A stretch of DNA of 64,000 nt from Pseudomonas gingeri (GCF_013386115.1 NZ_JACAOR010000002.1:15163-79162), one strand, 5' to 3'; positions 17,973 through 28,067 are shown, counted from the first letter of the stretch. Notes: generated by a model from the sequence alone, not told the origin. Program-made: numbers and translations.

Positions 17973-20722
17973 TCCGTCAACACCAGCGGCAACTCCACAC
18001 AGAACCGCGCCCCATCGTCGCCATTGCGCACGGTCATGCGCCCGCCCATGTTCTCGACGATGCCGTAGCTCACCGACAGCCCCAAGCCGGTGCCGATGCC
18101 CACCGGCTTGGTGGTGAAGAACGGTTCGAAGATCCGTTCCAGCAACCGGGGATCGATGCCACCGCCGTTGTCCTCGACGATCAGCCGCACGACCCGCTCA
18201 TCGCGCTCGGCCGTGACCGAGATCCACGGCTCGAAATCGCGGTTTTTCTCGCGCTTGCTCAACAGCGCATCCCGGGCATTGACCATCAGGTTGATCAGCA
18301 CCTGCTCCAGTTGATCGACAAAGCCGCGCACCTGGACCTCGAACTCGATCGGCGGCACGCGCAACTCTACGCCCTTGCCTTTCATCCCCTCGCTCAGCAG
18401 CGACAGCGTGCCTTCCACCGCCTGCACGGGGTTGAACGGCGCGGCCTCGATTTCCGAACGACGGCCGAACACCCGCATATGGTCGACCACCCGCGCCGCG
18501 CGCTGGACCTGGGCGTCGATGCGGTTGAGCTTGTCCTGCAGGTAGTCGATCTGCACATCGCCGTTGCCCAGGCGCTTGAGCACGTTGACGATGGCCATGC
18601 GCATCACGTTCAGCGGCTGGTTGATCTCGTGGGCCAGGCCGGTCGCCATCTCGCCGAGGGTGGCCATTTTCGCGCTCTGGGTCAGTTGCTGCTGGGAGCG
18701 ACGGACCTCGGTGTTGTCGCGGCCCACGGCCTGGACTTCGAGCAACTGCCCCTGTTCATCGAACACGCCACGGTCCGACCAGATCCACCAGGCATGCTCG
18801 CGCCCTGGCAACTGCAGGCTGATTTCCGCGGTGCTCACCGGCTGTTCGGGGGTCAGTTGGGCCAGGCGCTGGACAAACGCCGCCTGTTGCTCCGGCGACA
18901 TCCAGCTCCCCAGGTTCACCCCTGGCAGTTGCTCGGGCGCGCATTCCAGGTAGCCTGCCAGGGGCTTGTTGCCGAAAATCAGGGTCAGGTCCGGGCGGTA
19001 GCGACAGATCATCGCCGGCGAATCCTCCACCAGGATCCGGTAGCGTTCCTCGCTTTTCTCGATCCGCTCGGCGGCCAGGGTCGCCTCGGTGACATCCATC
19101 CACAAGCCCACCGCTTCCACCGGCAAGCCCAGGTCATCGCGCAACAGTCGCGCCTCATCCAGCAGCCAGTGGTACTCGCCGCCCTTGTCGCGGATCCGGT
19201 AGCGGCAACTGACATGGCCCTCGCGCAACAGCTGGCGGGTACGCTCGAAATAACGATCGCGGTCCTCGGGGTGAATCCATTGCACCAGGCCGCCCCCGGC
19301 ACAGTCGGCCAATGCCAGGCCGAGCAGCGGCAGCAGGCTGTCGCTGAAGAACACCGGGACCAGGGCACCTTCGACATAGCGCTGGACATAGATCACCGCC
19401 GGCGAACTGGCGATCAGGTTGTCCAGCCGCGCATGGGCGGCGGCGGCGGCCTGTTCCTGGTTCTTGACGTCGCTGATATCGAGCATGAAGCCGACGATGC
19501 GCTGCGCCTCGCCTGCCCCCAGCGCCTGCCCCTGCAGTCGATACCAGCGGGCAGCGCCGGCCGGATCTTCCTGGTACAGGCGCACGCAGAGCAGCATGTC
19601 CTTGCCCTGCTGCAAGTCGCGCATGCGGCTGGCCAGTTCCTGGCGATCAGCGGGATGGATCAGGGCCAGCCATTCGTCCATGGACACTATCGAGGCCGTC
19701 TCGCCAAGCCCCAGGCCCATCGCCAATGACGCCGCCAGTTGCAATTCGTCCCTGGCCGGCGACCACTCCCACCAGCCCGTCCCCAGCAGCCCTTGCAACA
19801 CGTCCAGGCGTTCCAGTTGCAGATGATGACGCTGCTGGCGCCAGCGGCTGAGCAGCGGCGCGGCCAGGGCCGCCGCCAGTAGCAGCCAATCCTGGTCCGT
19901 CAGCTCCGGTGCCCGTTGTTGTACCGGGTAGAAACCGCACAGCAGCCAGGCGGCCACGCCATGGTCATCGCGAAAGGGCACGAGGAAACCATCGGCATTG
20001 CCCATGAATCCCTGCAGGCGCAGGTGCTCGCTCAAGCCATCGCGCACGCCCAGGCGCAACGGCGCCATGCCGTTGAGGCTGTCCAGGCCGGTGCCCAGGG
20101 CCTGGCCGGTGTGCCAGAGCGTCGGCGCATCGTGACCCCGGTAGTGACTGTGGATCTGCCACTGTTGCTGCGACTCGTCCAGCAGGGCCAGGGCCACGCA
20201 GGGGATGTGCCAGCGCTGGGCGAGGCTCTGCAGTTGATCCGCCAGCACCTGCGGCAGGCGCGCCAGGCTGCACAGGCGCAATTGCTCGCTCAGCTGTGCG
20301 GCGAAATGCTGAAGGTGTTCGCGGCTCTCCGAAACCTGGTTGTGCCTGAGCAGGTCGCCGATATCCAGCGCCTGCAACAGCCAGCCCCCCTGATGCGACT
20401 GGAGCCAACCGCGGGTCTGCACGACTTGCCCGGCCAGGCCATTGAAGTCCAGGTCGAGGCTGTGCCCGAGCCAATCGGCCGGCACGCCTTCCACCGACAG
20501 CCGGCTGGACAGCGCCAGCAGGTCACGTAGCCGATACGGCCTGCCATGGGGCAATGCTGCGAGCCCGTGGCGCAACGGGCCGCCCACGCTGAGGACGTGC
20601 CCTTCTTCGTCGAGCTGGATCTGCAACCCCGCCGAGGAGGTGGTCGGCTCGGGCAGCAGGACAGGAGCCGGTTCGCCCGCCCGGCCGAGCAGGCGCCCGA
20701 ACAGCTTCTCCCCTGAGTTCAA
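17969..20722 (-). CDS. pprA: sensor histidine kinase PprA
   Basis: A 917-aa two-component kinase. No transmembrane segment is visible, so it is probably cytoplasmic. Residues about 125-300 look GAF-like, followed by three PAS domains with PAC ends (about 310-430, 430-560, 560-680). The HisKA phospho-site is His698 in [10 protein letters not shown], and the HATPase has [21 protein letters not shown] and GTGLGLS boxes. The position beside fppA and pprB and the domain order match P. aeruginosa PprA, which phosphorylates PprB to activate Tad pilus genes. The start overlaps the TadE stop (ATGA). Confidence 0.88.
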   Translation of the reverse strand: MNSGEKLFGRLLGRAGEPAPVLLPEPTTSSAGLQIQLDEEGHVLSVGGPLRHGLAALPHGRPYRLRDLLALSSRLSVEGVPADWLGHSLDLDFNGLAGQVVQTRGWLQSHQGGWLLQALDIGDLLRHNQVSESREHLQHFAAQLSEQLRLCSLARLPQVLADQLQSLAQRWHIPCVALALLDESQQQWQIHSHYRGHDAPTLWHTGQALGTGLDSLNGMAPLRLGVRDGLSEHLRLQGFMGNADGFLVPFRDDHGVAAWLLCGFYPVQQRAPELTDQDWLLLAAALAAPLLSRWRQQRHHLQLERLDVLQGLLGTGWWEWSPARDELQLAASLAMGLGLGETASIVSMDEWLALIHPADRQELASRMRDLQQGKDMLLCVRLYQEDPAGAARWYRLQGQALGAGEAQRIVGFMLDISDVKNQEQAAAAAHARLDNLIASSPAVIYVQRYVEGALVPVFFSDSLLPLLGLALADCAGGGLVQWIHPEDRDRYFERTRQLLREGHVSCRYRIRDKGGEYHWLLDEARLLRDDLGLPVEAVGLWMDVTEATLAAERIEKSEERYRILVEDSPAMICRYRPDLTLIFGNKPLAGYLECAPEQLPGVNLGSWMSPEQQAAFVQRLAQLTPEQPVSTAEISLQLPGREHAWWIWSDRGVFDEQGQLLEVQAVGRDNTEVRRSQQQLTQSAKMATLGEMATGLAHEINQPLNVMRMAIVNVLKRLGNGDVQIDYLQDKLNRIDAQVQRAARVVDHMRVFGRRSEIEAAPFNPVQAVEGTLSLLSEGMKGKGVELRVPPIEFEVQVRGFVDQLEQVLINLMVNARDALLSKREKNRDFEPWISVTAERDERVVRLIVEDNGGGIDPRLLERIFEPFFTTKPVGIGTGLGLSVSYGIVENMGGRMTVRNGDDGARFCVELPLVLTD

Positions 20723-21159
20723 AACTGCATGCTCGTGGTCGAGGTGAGAGTGTCGGGCAGGCTGGGCACCGTGCCGATACCGGGCAGGACCAGGAAAGGC
20801 AGAACGTTGCGCAATCTCGAAGTTGGATAGCTGATCGTGACGGTGAGCACTTTCGCCGCGGTAAACTGCGTGGTGATATCACCGTTCTGAAAGTTCAGCG
20901 CCGTCGGGATCCAGCCCAGCCTCTGCTGCGCGGCGGCCTTGGCCGTGGTCTGAACCAAGGCCGGGTAGCCTGCGGCGTTCGGATCAACCGCCACCGCTTG
21001 TCGTGCCGCCTCGGCCGTCGCCGCGTTGAATGACTGCATCATCAGCAGCGGCAGGCTGTAGCTGACCAGCCCATAGAGCACCGCGAAAAAAATCACGAAC
21101 ACCAGCGCGAACTCGATGGCGGCGGCGCCTTTTTGCTTTTCGGGGAGGCTTGGGGTCAT
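20719..21159 (-). CDS. tadE: TadE-like pseudopilin
   Basis: A 146-aa minor pseudopilin. The N-terminus KQKG/AAAIEFALVFVIFFAVLYG has a basic leader, Gly11 at the expected prepilin cleavage site, Glu at +5 and a hydrophobic helix. It should therefore be a substrate of FppA encoded divergently 75 bp away. It is translationally coupled to pprA (ATGA overlap), so the sensor and pseudopilin share a transcript. Confidence 0.87.
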   Translation of the reverse strand: MTPSLPEKQKGAAAIEFALVFVIFFAVLYGLVSYSLPLLMMQSFNAATAEAARQAVAVDPNAAGYPALVQTTAKAAAQQRLGWIPTALNFQNGDITTQFTAAKVLTVTISYPTSRLRNVLPFLVLPGIGTVPSLPDTLTSTTSMQF

Positions 21160-21234
21160 GACTGCGTCTACCCTGACAACTGCACGTAGCTATCAGCATA
21201 GAATCATTCGCCGGAAAGGGACGTTTTTTACCCG

Positions 21235-21705
21235 ATGCACAGCCTTGTCCTGCTTCTCTGGTTCGCTCTCTGCGCCGCGCAGGATCTGCGCCAACGGGAA
21301 ATCGCCAACAGCCTGACCCTGGGTGCCGCGGCACTGGCCCTGGCCTATCTGCTCTGGACCGGCACGACCTGGCTGGGGGCCACGGCGCAACAAGGCGGCT
21401 GGGCGTTTCTGCTGGCGTTGCTGTTCACCCTGCCCGGTTACGCCACCGGGCGACTCGGTGCCGGCGACGTCAAGCTGCTCGCCGCACTGGCGCTGGCGAG
21501 CGACAGCCGCTACCTGCTCGGCACCTTTATCGGCGCCGGCGTGGCCAGTGTCCTCTGGCTCTGGCTGGGCCCCAGGCTGTGGTCACGGCTGGGTCAACGT
21601 CTCAGGCATGTCCTGCGCCATCTCGAACCTGGCCTGTCAAGGAAACAGCCATTCGCGCCCTTCCTGTGGATCGGCCTTTTTTGTATGACACTCGGCATCC
21701 ATTAG
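21235..21705 (+). CDS. fppA: prepilin peptidase FppA (TadV, A24 family)
   Basis: A 156-aa polytopic inner-membrane aspartic protease. The catalytic Asp pair is Asp17 in QDLRQREIANSL and Asp78 in the GxGD-type motif GAGDVKLL. It lacks the N-terminal methylase domain of PilD, as expected for FppA/CpaA proteins dedicated to Flp prepilins. Its substrates here would be Flp (30566) and TadE. It is transcribed divergently from tadE and followed by pprB after about 125 bp. Confidence 0.9.
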   Translation: MHSLVLLLWFALCAAQDLRQREIANSLTLGAAALALAYLLWTGTTWLGATAQQGGWAFLLALLFTLPGYATGRLGAGDVKLLAALALASDSRYLLGTFIGAGVASVLWLWLGPRLWSRLGQRLRHVLRHLEPGLSRKQPFAPFLWIGLFCMTLGIH

Positions 21706-21723
21706 TCGCGGTCCAGGCTACTT

Positions 21724-21735
21724 CTATGTACATAG
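21724..21735. promoter_or_regulatory. 12-bp perfect palindrome upstream of pprB
   Basis: CTATGTACATAG lies about 95 bp before the pprB start in an AT-rich stretch that is unusual for this region. It may be an operator; no factor is known. Confidence 0.35.
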
Positions 21736-21830
21736 TAGGAAAGTGCGTCTACTTTAATTCAAAAGCCCCCGAAGCTGCGCGTGTGGGCAGGGAACTCGTA
21801 GTCATTGGCTCGTAAGGCATGGAGTGGCGC

Positions 21831-22616
21831 GTGAACAAGCTTGTATCGCAAGTGAAGGTGCTGGTAGTCGACGACCAGCCGCTGATCGTGGAAGAACTCT
21901 GCGAGTTTCTGGAAAGCAGCGGTTACCGCTGCATCCCCTGCCTCTCCAGCCGCCAGGCCATCGAGCGGTTCAGGGAAGATGCCAGCATCGGGCTGGTCCT
22001 GTGTGACCTGCACATGCCCGAGCTCGACGGCATCGAGCTGGTCCAGGAGCTGCAACGCCTGGCCGGCAAGCGGCGGATCTTCGAGTCGATCATGCTGACC
22101 GGCCGTGCCGACAAGCAGGACGTGATCAAGGCGTTGCGCGCCGGGATTGCCGATTACTACCAGAAGCCCGTGGACCTCGACGAATTGCTCGAAGGGATCC
22201 AGCGCCAGGAGGCGGTGATCGCCGAACGCAGCCAGAGTGACAACCTCGGTCACCTGAATCAGAAACTGCAGTTCCTCGCCGAGTCCATCGACGATCTCTA
22301 TCACGACCTGGACATGGTTCGCCGTGCCCCCCAGGGCGCGCGTGATGTCGCTAGCGGGGACGATCCGAACGACGCCGACAACCTGGAAATACCGGCCATC
22401 TTCAATCAGCTGTCGCCCCGGCAGGTGGATGTGGCGCGGCTGGTGGGCAAGGGCCAGACCAACTACCAGATCGCCTGTGAACTGGGCATCACCGAAAACA
22501 CCGTGAAGCTCTACGTGTCCCAGGTATTGCGCCTGACCCACATGCACAACCGTACGCAACTGGCCCTGGCCCTATCGCCCGGCGGTGCGCGCCAGCGGGA
22601 CGTCACCGCGCACTGA
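21831..22616 (+). CDS. pprB: response regulator PprB (REC + LuxR-type HTH)
   Basis: A 261-aa DNA-binding response regulator. The receiver covers residues about 8-125 (acid pocket Asp14-Asp15, phospho-acceptor Asp59 in LVLCDLHMPELDG, Lys in YYQKPVD). A coiled linker and a LuxR-type HTH follow (LSPRQVDVARLVGKGQTNYQIACELGITENTVK, in two parts). I chose GTG 21831 because GGAG lies six bases upstream; the in-frame ATG at 21819 would have only a 1-base gap to its AAGG. In P. aeruginosa PprB activates flp-tad, cupE and bapA genes, so it is the likely activator of the operon to its right. Confidence 0.9.
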   Translation: MNKLVSQVKVLVVDDQPLIVEELCEFLESSGYRCIPCLSSRQAIERFREDASIGLVLCDLHMPELDGIELVQELQRLAGKRRIFESIMLTGRADKQDVIKALRAGIADYYQKPVDLDELLEGIQRQEAVIAERSQSDNLGHLNQKLQFLAESIDDLYHDLDMVRRAPQGARDVASGDDPNDADNLEIPAIFNQLSPRQVDVARLVGKGQTNYQIACELGITENTVKLYVSQVLRLTHMHNRTQLALALSPGGARQRDVTAH

Positions 22617-22650
22617 GCGTCCCCGAGACCGGCGGTGCCCATCAGCACGC

Positions 22651-22740
22651 TTCGCGGGCAAGCCTGGCTCCCACAGTGTTGTGTCGCACAAAAAAATCGA
22701 CGGCCGACAAAAACCGTGGGAGCCGGTATGCCGGCGATGG
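22651..22740. repeat. REP pair between pprB and the tad operon end
   Basis: TTCGCGGGCAAGCCTGGCTC at 22651 and the opposite-facing CGTGGGAGCCGGTATGCCGG at 22715 flank an A-run (22690-22696). It occupies the gap between two convergent transcripts. Confidence 0.75.
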
Positions 22741-22775
22741 CGCCTGCTCAGGCGCCGAATGACTCGGGGGCAGGC

Positions 22776-23042
22776 TCAGTTGCCCTTCACCTTGCCCCCT
22801 TCATCCTGCTTGTAGAAATCCGGAATCGGATGCTTGTAGCTGTCCAGCCAGCGCTGCATGCTCTGTTCGCGCTCGCTGGGCGTCGCCACCTGGGGCGTGG
22901 GCGAACGTTGCTGGCCCTGGAGCTGCAACTGCAGCCAGTTTTCCGTCTCCTGCTGATAGCGCGACGACGGTCCCGGCTCGATGGCCTGGACCGTCGATGA
23001 CAACAACAGACACCCTGCGGCCAACCCTGCTCGATAGTTCAT
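22776..23042 (-). CDS. DUF3613-family small secreted protein
   Basis: An 88-aa protein with a signal peptide (MNYRAGLAAGCLLLSSTVQA) and a polar, Gln-rich mature part: ETENWLQLQLQGQQRSPTPQ, then a helix ending in QRWLDSYKHPIPDFYKQDEGG. This is the pattern of DUF3613 proteins found at the end of Pseudomonas tad operons (PA4298 equivalent). It is the last gene of the operon, 43 bp after tadD. The function is unknown; a periplasmic accessory role in pilus assembly is inferred. Confidence 0.82.
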   Translation of the reverse strand: MNYRAGLAAGCLLLSSTVQAIEPGPSSRYQQETENWLQLQLQGQQRSPTPQVATPSEREQSMQRWLDSYKHPIPDFYKQDEGGKVKGN

Positions 23043-23085
23043 CTCGTTCTCCCTGACCTCAACCTGGCCTCAACCTGGCCTCGAC

Positions 23086-23802
23086 TTACTTGACCGCCGG
23101 CTTGTCCGCCCCGGCCACCACCGCCACCTGATCCGATCCGGAGCCTGTCGGGTTCTTGAGTTGCTGCGCGCGGGCCTGGGCGTCGCCGACCTGTTCGGGA
23201 CTCAGGCCCAGGCGGGTCACCAGTTGGGCCGCCTGGCTCCAGTTGTCCTGGTAGATCAGCAGCGTGACCAGGTTCACCGCGGCCAGTGGGTCGGACTGCT
23301 TGAGTTCGATGGCGGTGAGGAACTCGAAACGCGCATCCTCCAAGCGCAATTGATTGAGGTAGACCACCCCCAGGTCATTGCGCACCTTTTCATCGGTCGG
23401 CGCCAGGCGCGCCGCCCGCTGCAAATGCGCCATCGCCTGGCCGTTGTCCTTGCGCGCAGCGGCCAGTTGCCCGAGCCCATGCTCGCCCTCGGCCGCCAGG
23501 CAGGTGCCGAGCAGGCTGCGGTACAGCGGCTCCGCCTCGCCGCGGCCCAGTTGCCGATAGACCCGGGCCTTGCGCAAGCGCACCTCGTCCAGGCTCTCCG
23601 GCAGCTTCTGCAGATTGGCGAGACTGGCGTGCAGCTTGCCCTCGTTGGCCATATCGTCCGCCAGGTTCAGCGACAGCTCCTGATCGGCACTCGGTTTGCC
23701 GCAACTGCCCCCCGTCCCCGTGAGTGCCGCCCACGGCGCGCGCCCATCCGTGGCACAGCCGCCCAGGGCCAACAGGGCCAAGCCCGCAATCACCGCTTTC
23801 AT
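23086..23802 (-). CDS. tadD: TadD lipoprotein with TPR repeats
   Basis: A 238-aa outer-membrane lipoprotein. The lipobox LGGC lipidates Cys16. Residues about 45-190 form TPR helices (HLQRAARLAPTDEKVRNDLG, LNQLRLEDARFEFLTAIELK). TadD acts as the pilotin-like partner for the RcpA secretin in Tad systems. GGGAG precedes the ATG, and the gap after tadC is 11 bp. Confidence 0.9.
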   Translation of the reverse strand: MKAVIAGLALLALGGCATDGRAPWAALTGTGGSCGKPSADQELSLNLADDMANEGKLHASLANLQKLPESLDEVRLRKARVYRQLGRGEAEPLYRSLLGTCLAAEGEHGLGQLAAARKDNGQAMAHLQRAARLAPTDEKVRNDLGVVYLNQLRLEDARFEFLTAIELKQSDPLAAVNLVTLLIYQDNWSQAAQLVTRLGLSPEQVGDAQARAQQLKNPTGSGSDQVAVVAGADKPAVK

Positions 23803-23813
23803 CGCATCACTCC

Positions 23814-24704
23814 CTAGGTCGTGGCAAAGGCCCTGGCCAAGGCGGTAAAGCCCGGCCCGGCGAGGACAATCAATAACGCCGGAAACAGAAACACCATCAT
23901 CACCACCGACATCTTCGCCGACATCTTAGAGATGTATTCCTGCAGGCGGGTCAGGCGCCGGTCGTCCAGCAACTGCTTGAGCGCCAGCAGCGATTTCATC
24001 GCCCCGCCGCCCTGCTGGATCAATTGCTGGAGAATCACGCAGGTGTCGTCGAATTCGTCCACCGCCAGCAGCCGCGCCGCCTTGCCCAGCTCTTCACCGA
24101 GTTCAAGGCCGGAATCGACCCGCGCCAGCACCAGGCGCAGTTCGCTGGTCAGCACCGGCAGCAACTGCCGGGACTCGTTGGCGAGCACCCGCAACGCCTG
24201 CTCCACGGCCATGCCCGATTCAAAGAGGATCCGCAGCAACGGGATAAAGGTCGAAACCTCGATGGCCACCTGTTTCTGGCGGTTCCTGGCAACCGCCGCC
24301 AGCACGCGCTTGGGTAACAGGTAACCCGCCGCCAGGGCCAGAAAGGGGGCGATCCAGGGGGATTCGACCGTGGGGAAAAACACGCCCTGGCCCAACAGCA
24401 CAATCCCCAGTGCCAGCAACGGCACACCGATCTGGCTGGCGGCATACAGCGAGCGCTGGCTCGCCTTGCGCCACCCGATACGGTTGAGCAACACCTGGGT
24501 TTCGTTATCCAGGCTCACCGAGCGCTGGCCGAAGCGGCTATCGCCCAAGGCCCGCAACCAGCCGCTCAGCTTGCCGGTTTCGCGCACCATATGCCCCTGC
24601 AGGCGTTGCGTCACCGCCCGTTCGCGCTGGCGGTCCCGCAACAGACTGCCGACCATCAGCACCAGGGCGGCGAGAAACAACAGTGCGCTGATCAACAGGG
24701 CCAT
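23814..24704 (-). CDS. tadC: TadC inner-membrane platform protein
   Basis: A 296-aa GspF/PilC-type protein. It has an N-terminal TM (LLISALLFLAALVLMVGSLL), two central TMs, the conserved cytoplasmic F domain (FIPLLRILFESGMAVEQALRVL, EELGKAARLLAVDEF) and a C-terminal TM ending FTALARAFATT. It pairs with TadB to form the pilus assembly platform driven by TadA. Only one base separates it from tadB. Confidence 0.92.
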   Translation of the reverse strand: MALLISALLFLAALVLMVGSLLRDRQRERAVTQRLQGHMVRETGKLSGWLRALGDSRFGQRSVSLDNETQVLLNRIGWRKASQRSLYAASQIGVPLLALGIVLLGQGVFFPTVESPWIAPFLALAAGYLLPKRVLAAVARNRQKQVAIEVSTFIPLLRILFESGMAVEQALRVLANESRQLLPVLTSELRLVLARVDSGLELGEELGKAARLLAVDEFDDTCVILQQLIQQGGGAMKSLLALKQLLDDRRLTRLQEYISKMSAKMSVVMMVFLFPALLIVLAGPGFTALARAFATT

Positions 24705-24705
24705 C

Positions 24706-25593
24706 TCATACGCTCCGCAACATGCGCCACAGCGCCAGACAACCGAACACCTGCAGGCCGAAGGAAACCAGCAACATGCGCTGGCCGCTGGGGTCCTGCC
24801 ACATGTTCAACAGGTAGCCGGGATTGGTCAGCATGAAGTAGCCCGCCACGCTGACCGGCAACAAGGCCAGGACAACCGCCGTCATGCGTGTCTCGCCGGT
24901 CATGGCACGCAGTTGCCGCGCGCCTTGCTCACGCTCGCGGATCAGCTTGATCAGGTTCTCCAGCAGCTCGCTGGCATTGCCGCCATAGCGGTGATTGACC
25001 TTCAGGCCGAGCGCCAGGAAACGAAACTCCTCGCGCTCGTAGAACTCGGCAAAATCATTGGCCGCCTCGGGCAGGCTGACCCCCAGATCGACATTGCGGC
25101 GCACCCGGCCCATGGCCTCGCGTAGCGGATCCGCCGACGCGTCGATGCCACCGAGGATCGCGTCGGCCAGGGTCTTGCCGGATTTCAGGCTGCGCATCGC
25201 ATGGTCGAGCACGGGCGGCAGTTGTTCGACCATGCGCCGTACCCGGCGCCCGTAGCGCCAATCGACAAACAGGCGCAGGCCCAGCGGCGGTACCACCAGC
25301 ATGACCAGCACGCCGATCAGGCCAGCCGCCGCCCAGCCCACCAGCACGAGCACTGCCCACATCACCAGCCACAGGCCCAGCCGCTCCCCCGGGCGGTCGA
25401 AGCCGGCACGCAGAAACAGCCGATCCAGGCGATTGCGGGTCGGGCTCACGGCACTGACCAGCTCCGGCTGCCCCTCGGCCAGCCGGCTCAATACCCGCTC
25501 ATTGCCGGTCTTGCGCATGCCCAGGTAGAACAGGCGCACCGAGGCGCCGAGCAGCAACAGGCCGATCAGACCGAGCAACAGCGCACCGAGCAT
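24706..25593 (-). CDS. tadB: TadB inner-membrane platform protein
   Basis: A 295-aa GspF-domain protein. TM1 is at the N-terminus (LGALLLGLIGLLLLGASV), the central TM pair is around WAVLVLVGWAAAGLIGVLVM, and the F domain has LPPVLDHAMRSLKSGKTLAD and NHRYGGNASELLENL. A C-terminal TM ends at QVFGCLALWRML. It is a paralogue of tadC and lies 12 bp after tadA. Confidence 0.92.
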   Translation of the reverse strand: MLGALLLGLIGLLLLGASVRLFYLGMRKTGNERVLSRLAEGQPELVSAVSPTRNRLDRLFLRAGFDRPGERLGLWLVMWAVLVLVGWAAAGLIGVLVMLVVPPLGLRLFVDWRYGRRVRRMVEQLPPVLDHAMRSLKSGKTLADAILGGIDASADPLREAMGRVRRNVDLGVSLPEAANDFAEFYEREEFRFLALGLKVNHRYGGNASELLENLIKLIREREQGARQLRAMTGETRMTAVVLALLPVSVAGYFMLTNPGYLLNMWQDPSGQRMLLVSFGLQVFGCLALWRMLRSV

Positions 25594-25605
25594 GGTCGAG
25601 CCTCC

Positions 25606-26883
25606 TCAATCATCAAAGGTCAGCGACGACTCGCGTCGCAGCTTGTCGCCCGCCGGATTGACGGCATCGCGCAGGAACCCGAAACCGCTCCGCCGGTCCA
25701 GGCGGAACAGGGTGTTGGTGACATAGACGTCGTCGCGCACCCCGACCACTTCCACCACCTCGCTGACACAGCGTCGACCGTCGGGCATACGGGTCAACTG
25801 GATCACCACGTCCAGTGCCGCGCAGATCATCTGACGCAGGGTCTTCTCCGCCACCTGGCGTCCGGTCAGCCCCACCAGGGTCTCCAGGCGCAGCAGGGCA
25901 TCCTGGGCATTGTTGGCGTGCACGGTGCTCATGGAACCGTCGTGACCGGTGTTCATCGCGGTCAGCACATCGAGCACTTCGACGCCGCGGATCTCGCCGA
26001 GGATGATCCGGTCCGGCCGCATCCGCAGGGCGTTGCGGATCAGGTCGCTGGACTTCACCTCGCCATGGCCCTCGGCGTTCGGCGGGCGGGTTTCCAGGCG
26101 CACCACGTGGGGATGATTGAGCTGCAGTTCGGCGACGTCTTCGATGGTGACCAGGCGTTCATGGCGATTGATCAACTGGCTGAGGATATTCAGCAAGGTG
26201 GTCTTGCCGGTGCCGGTGCCGCCACTGATCAGCACGTTGCAGCGCTTGCCCACGGCCTCCTGGAAAAACTCGAAAATAGCCTGGTCGATGGTCTGCATCG
26301 CCACCAGGTCGCTGCTCTTGAGCATGTCCTTGCGGAACTTGCGGATCGACAGGCACGGCCCGTCCAGGGCTATCGGCGGGATGATCGCGTTGACCCGGCT
26401 GCCGTCGGGCATCCGCGCATCGACCATCGGCGACGATTCGTCCAGCCGGCGACCGAGGGGCGCGAGAATGCGCTGGATGACCCGCTCCACATGATGGTCG
26501 TCGATAAACCGCAGGTCGCTCTGGTGCAGGATGCCGTCGCGCTCGACAAACACCCGGTGCGGGCCGTTGACCAGGATCTCGGTCACCGCCGTATCGCGCA
26601 GCAGCACTTCCAGCGGACCGAAGCCGGTGAGTTCGTCGACGATCTCTTCGGCCAGCCGCTCCATCTCGTAGCGGGAAATCGCCAGGTGCAGGCGCGACAC
26701 GTACTCGCCGACCTTGTCGATGACAAACTGCGCCAGGGCCTGGCGCGAACCTTCCAGCAGGTTCTTTCCCGACTCCTCGATGGCATCGATGATGTAGCGG
26801 TGCAGGACCAGCTTGAGGCCTTCGTGGTCGGTGTTGCCGGCCGACGAGCGCGACTGGCCGCCAAACAGTTTCTCGGCCATCAC
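25606..26883 (-). CDS. tadA: TadA/CpaF secretion ATPase
   Basis: A 425-aa hexameric ATPase that powers extension (and, in this family, retraction) of the Flp pilus. Residues about 1-130 form the N-terminal domain ([28 protein letters not shown]). The core has Walker [13 protein letters not shown], the Asp box [12 protein letters not shown], Walker B IILGEIRG and the His box [14 protein letters not shown], all intact. The start overlaps the tadZ stop (ATGA). Confidence 0.95.
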   Translation of the reverse strand: MMAEKLFGGQSRSSAGNTDHEGLKLVLHRYIIDAIEESGKNLLEGSRQALAQFVIDKVGEYVSRLHLAISRYEMERLAEEIVDELTGFGPLEVLLRDTAVTEILVNGPHRVFVERDGILHQSDLRFIDDHHVERVIQRILAPLGRRLDESSPMVDARMPDGSRVNAIIPPIALDGPCLSIRKFRKDMLKSSDLVAMQTIDQAIFEFFQEAVGKRCNVLISGGTGTGKTTLLNILSQLINRHERLVTIEDVAELQLNHPHVVRLETRPPNAEGHGEVKSSDLIRNALRMRPDRIILGEIRGVEVLDVLTAMNTGHDGSMSTVHANNAQDALLRLETLVGLTGRQVAEKTLRQMICAALDVVIQLTRMPDGRRCVSEVVEVVGVRDDVYVTNTLFRLDRRSGFGFLRDAVNPAGDKLRRESSLTFDD

Positions 26884-28067
26884 TTGTGTCCCCAGAGCCG
26901 GTTGAGCCAGCCCTCGGCCGTTTTGGTGCGTCCCTCGGAACGCTTGGCCAGGCGTTCACCCAGGGTCTTGAGGCCCTGGGTCAGCGCTTCGCGGGGGGCC
27001 AGTTCGAACAGGGTCTGGCCCTGGTTCTTGGCATTGAGCCGGACCTCGGCGCCATGGGGCAGCACCGAGATGACCTCGAAGCCGAAGGTCTTGCCGAGGG
27101 TTTCCGAATCCGGCGAGACACCCTTGAGGTAGCGGTCGACCAGCAGCCGGGCGTGGTCGAGCTTCATGCCTTTCTCGCGCCACAGGTTGAGCACCGCCAG
27201 GTTGCGTCGGCAGTCGAGGACACTCTGGTCGGTGTACCAGAGCAGCTTGTCGCAATGGCTGACAAAGGTACGCAGGGCTTCGCTGTCGGACTGCCCGGTG
27301 AGGTTCACCACGATGTGCTGGAAGTGCTGGCGCAGGGCGCTGAGCAGCATGTACAGCTCGGCGGCGCTGGTGCGCTTGAGCGGCTCGTCGCCACTGGCGT
27401 AGGCCAGGATGCGCAGGCCCGCCTCGGCGCTGGTGAAGGCGCTGTCGATCATCGTCGCATCCAGGCGGCGCAGATGACGCAGGGCATCGCCGAAATGAAA
27501 CGAACTTTCCAGGCCCAGCAGCGCCAGGCTGTCGCCACGGGGCAACCCCAGGTCGAGCAGCAGGGTCTGTTGCCCGCTCTTCTGCACCACCAGCGCCAGG
27601 TGCGTCGCCAGCAACGCCCCGTCGGCATTGCCCTGGACCCCGTAGAGCACGGTAAAACCACCCAGCTGGGTGCTCGGCGTCACCGCCGGCAGGCGCTTGC
27701 TCAGGCGCCGGACCAGGCCGGCCACTTCACTGGAACGCGAGCCGTAGGCGACGAAATCCCGGGCCCCGGCACGCATCGCATTGAGCACCAACTGGTTATC
27801 CATACCATCGCCGAGGGCGACGATCGCCAGCATCGGCTTGGCCTCCAGCACACCCTCGATCAAGGCGCTCTGGGCCACCAGGTTCTCGCGGTCGAGGCCG
27901 ACGAAGATCAGCCCGGCGAAAGTGACGTCCACCAGCGACAGCAATTCATCGAGGCTGCCGCCGGCACTGACCACCTGCCCCAGCGGCGCCAGCGCGCCCT
28001 GCAGCCACTCCAGGTCGGTGGTGTTGCGGGTGATTGCCAGGAAGGTCTGGCTCAGGCTCTGGCTCAT
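26880..28067 (-). CDS. tadZ: TadZ/CpaE-like ParA-family localisation protein
   Basis: A 395-aa protein. Residues about 5-120 form an atypical receiver domain (no clear phospho-Asp pocket), and residues about 135-370 a ParA/MinD-like domain. The usual KGGxGKT Walker A is replaced by YGVQGNADGALL, so canonical ATP binding looks lost. The LLLDLGLPRGDSLALLGL strand keeps the fold. TadZ marks the cell pole or site where the Tad machine assembles. Both ends overlap neighbours by 4 bp (ATGA), indicating coupled translation. Confidence 0.88.
   Translation of the reverse strand: MSQSLSQTFLAITRNTTDLEWLQGALAPLGQVVSAGGSLDELLSLVDVTFAGLIFVGLDRENLVAQSALIEGVLEAKPMLAIVALGDGMDNQLVLNAMRAGARDFVAYGSRSSEVAGLVRRLSKRLPAVTPSTQLGGFTVLYGVQGNADGALLATHLALVVQKSGQQTLLLDLGLPRGDSLALLGLESSFHFGDALRHLRRLDATMIDSAFTSAEAGLRILAYASGDEPLKRTSAAELYMLLSALRQHFQHIVVNLTGQSDSEALRTFVSHCDKLLWYTDQSVLDCRRNLAVLNLWREKGMKLDHARLLVDRYLKGVSPDSETLGKTFGFEVISVLPHGAEVRLNAKNQGQTLFELAPREALTQGLKTLGERLAKRSEGRTKTAEGWLNRLWGHK

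Noticed and set aside
17936..19729. 597-codon open frame opposite pprA
   Set aside because: Shadow of the kinase gene, with no recognisable motifs.
25201..27132. 643-codon open frame opposite tadB-tadA-tadZ
   Set aside because: It spans three well-supported overlapping genes on the other strand and has shadow-type composition.
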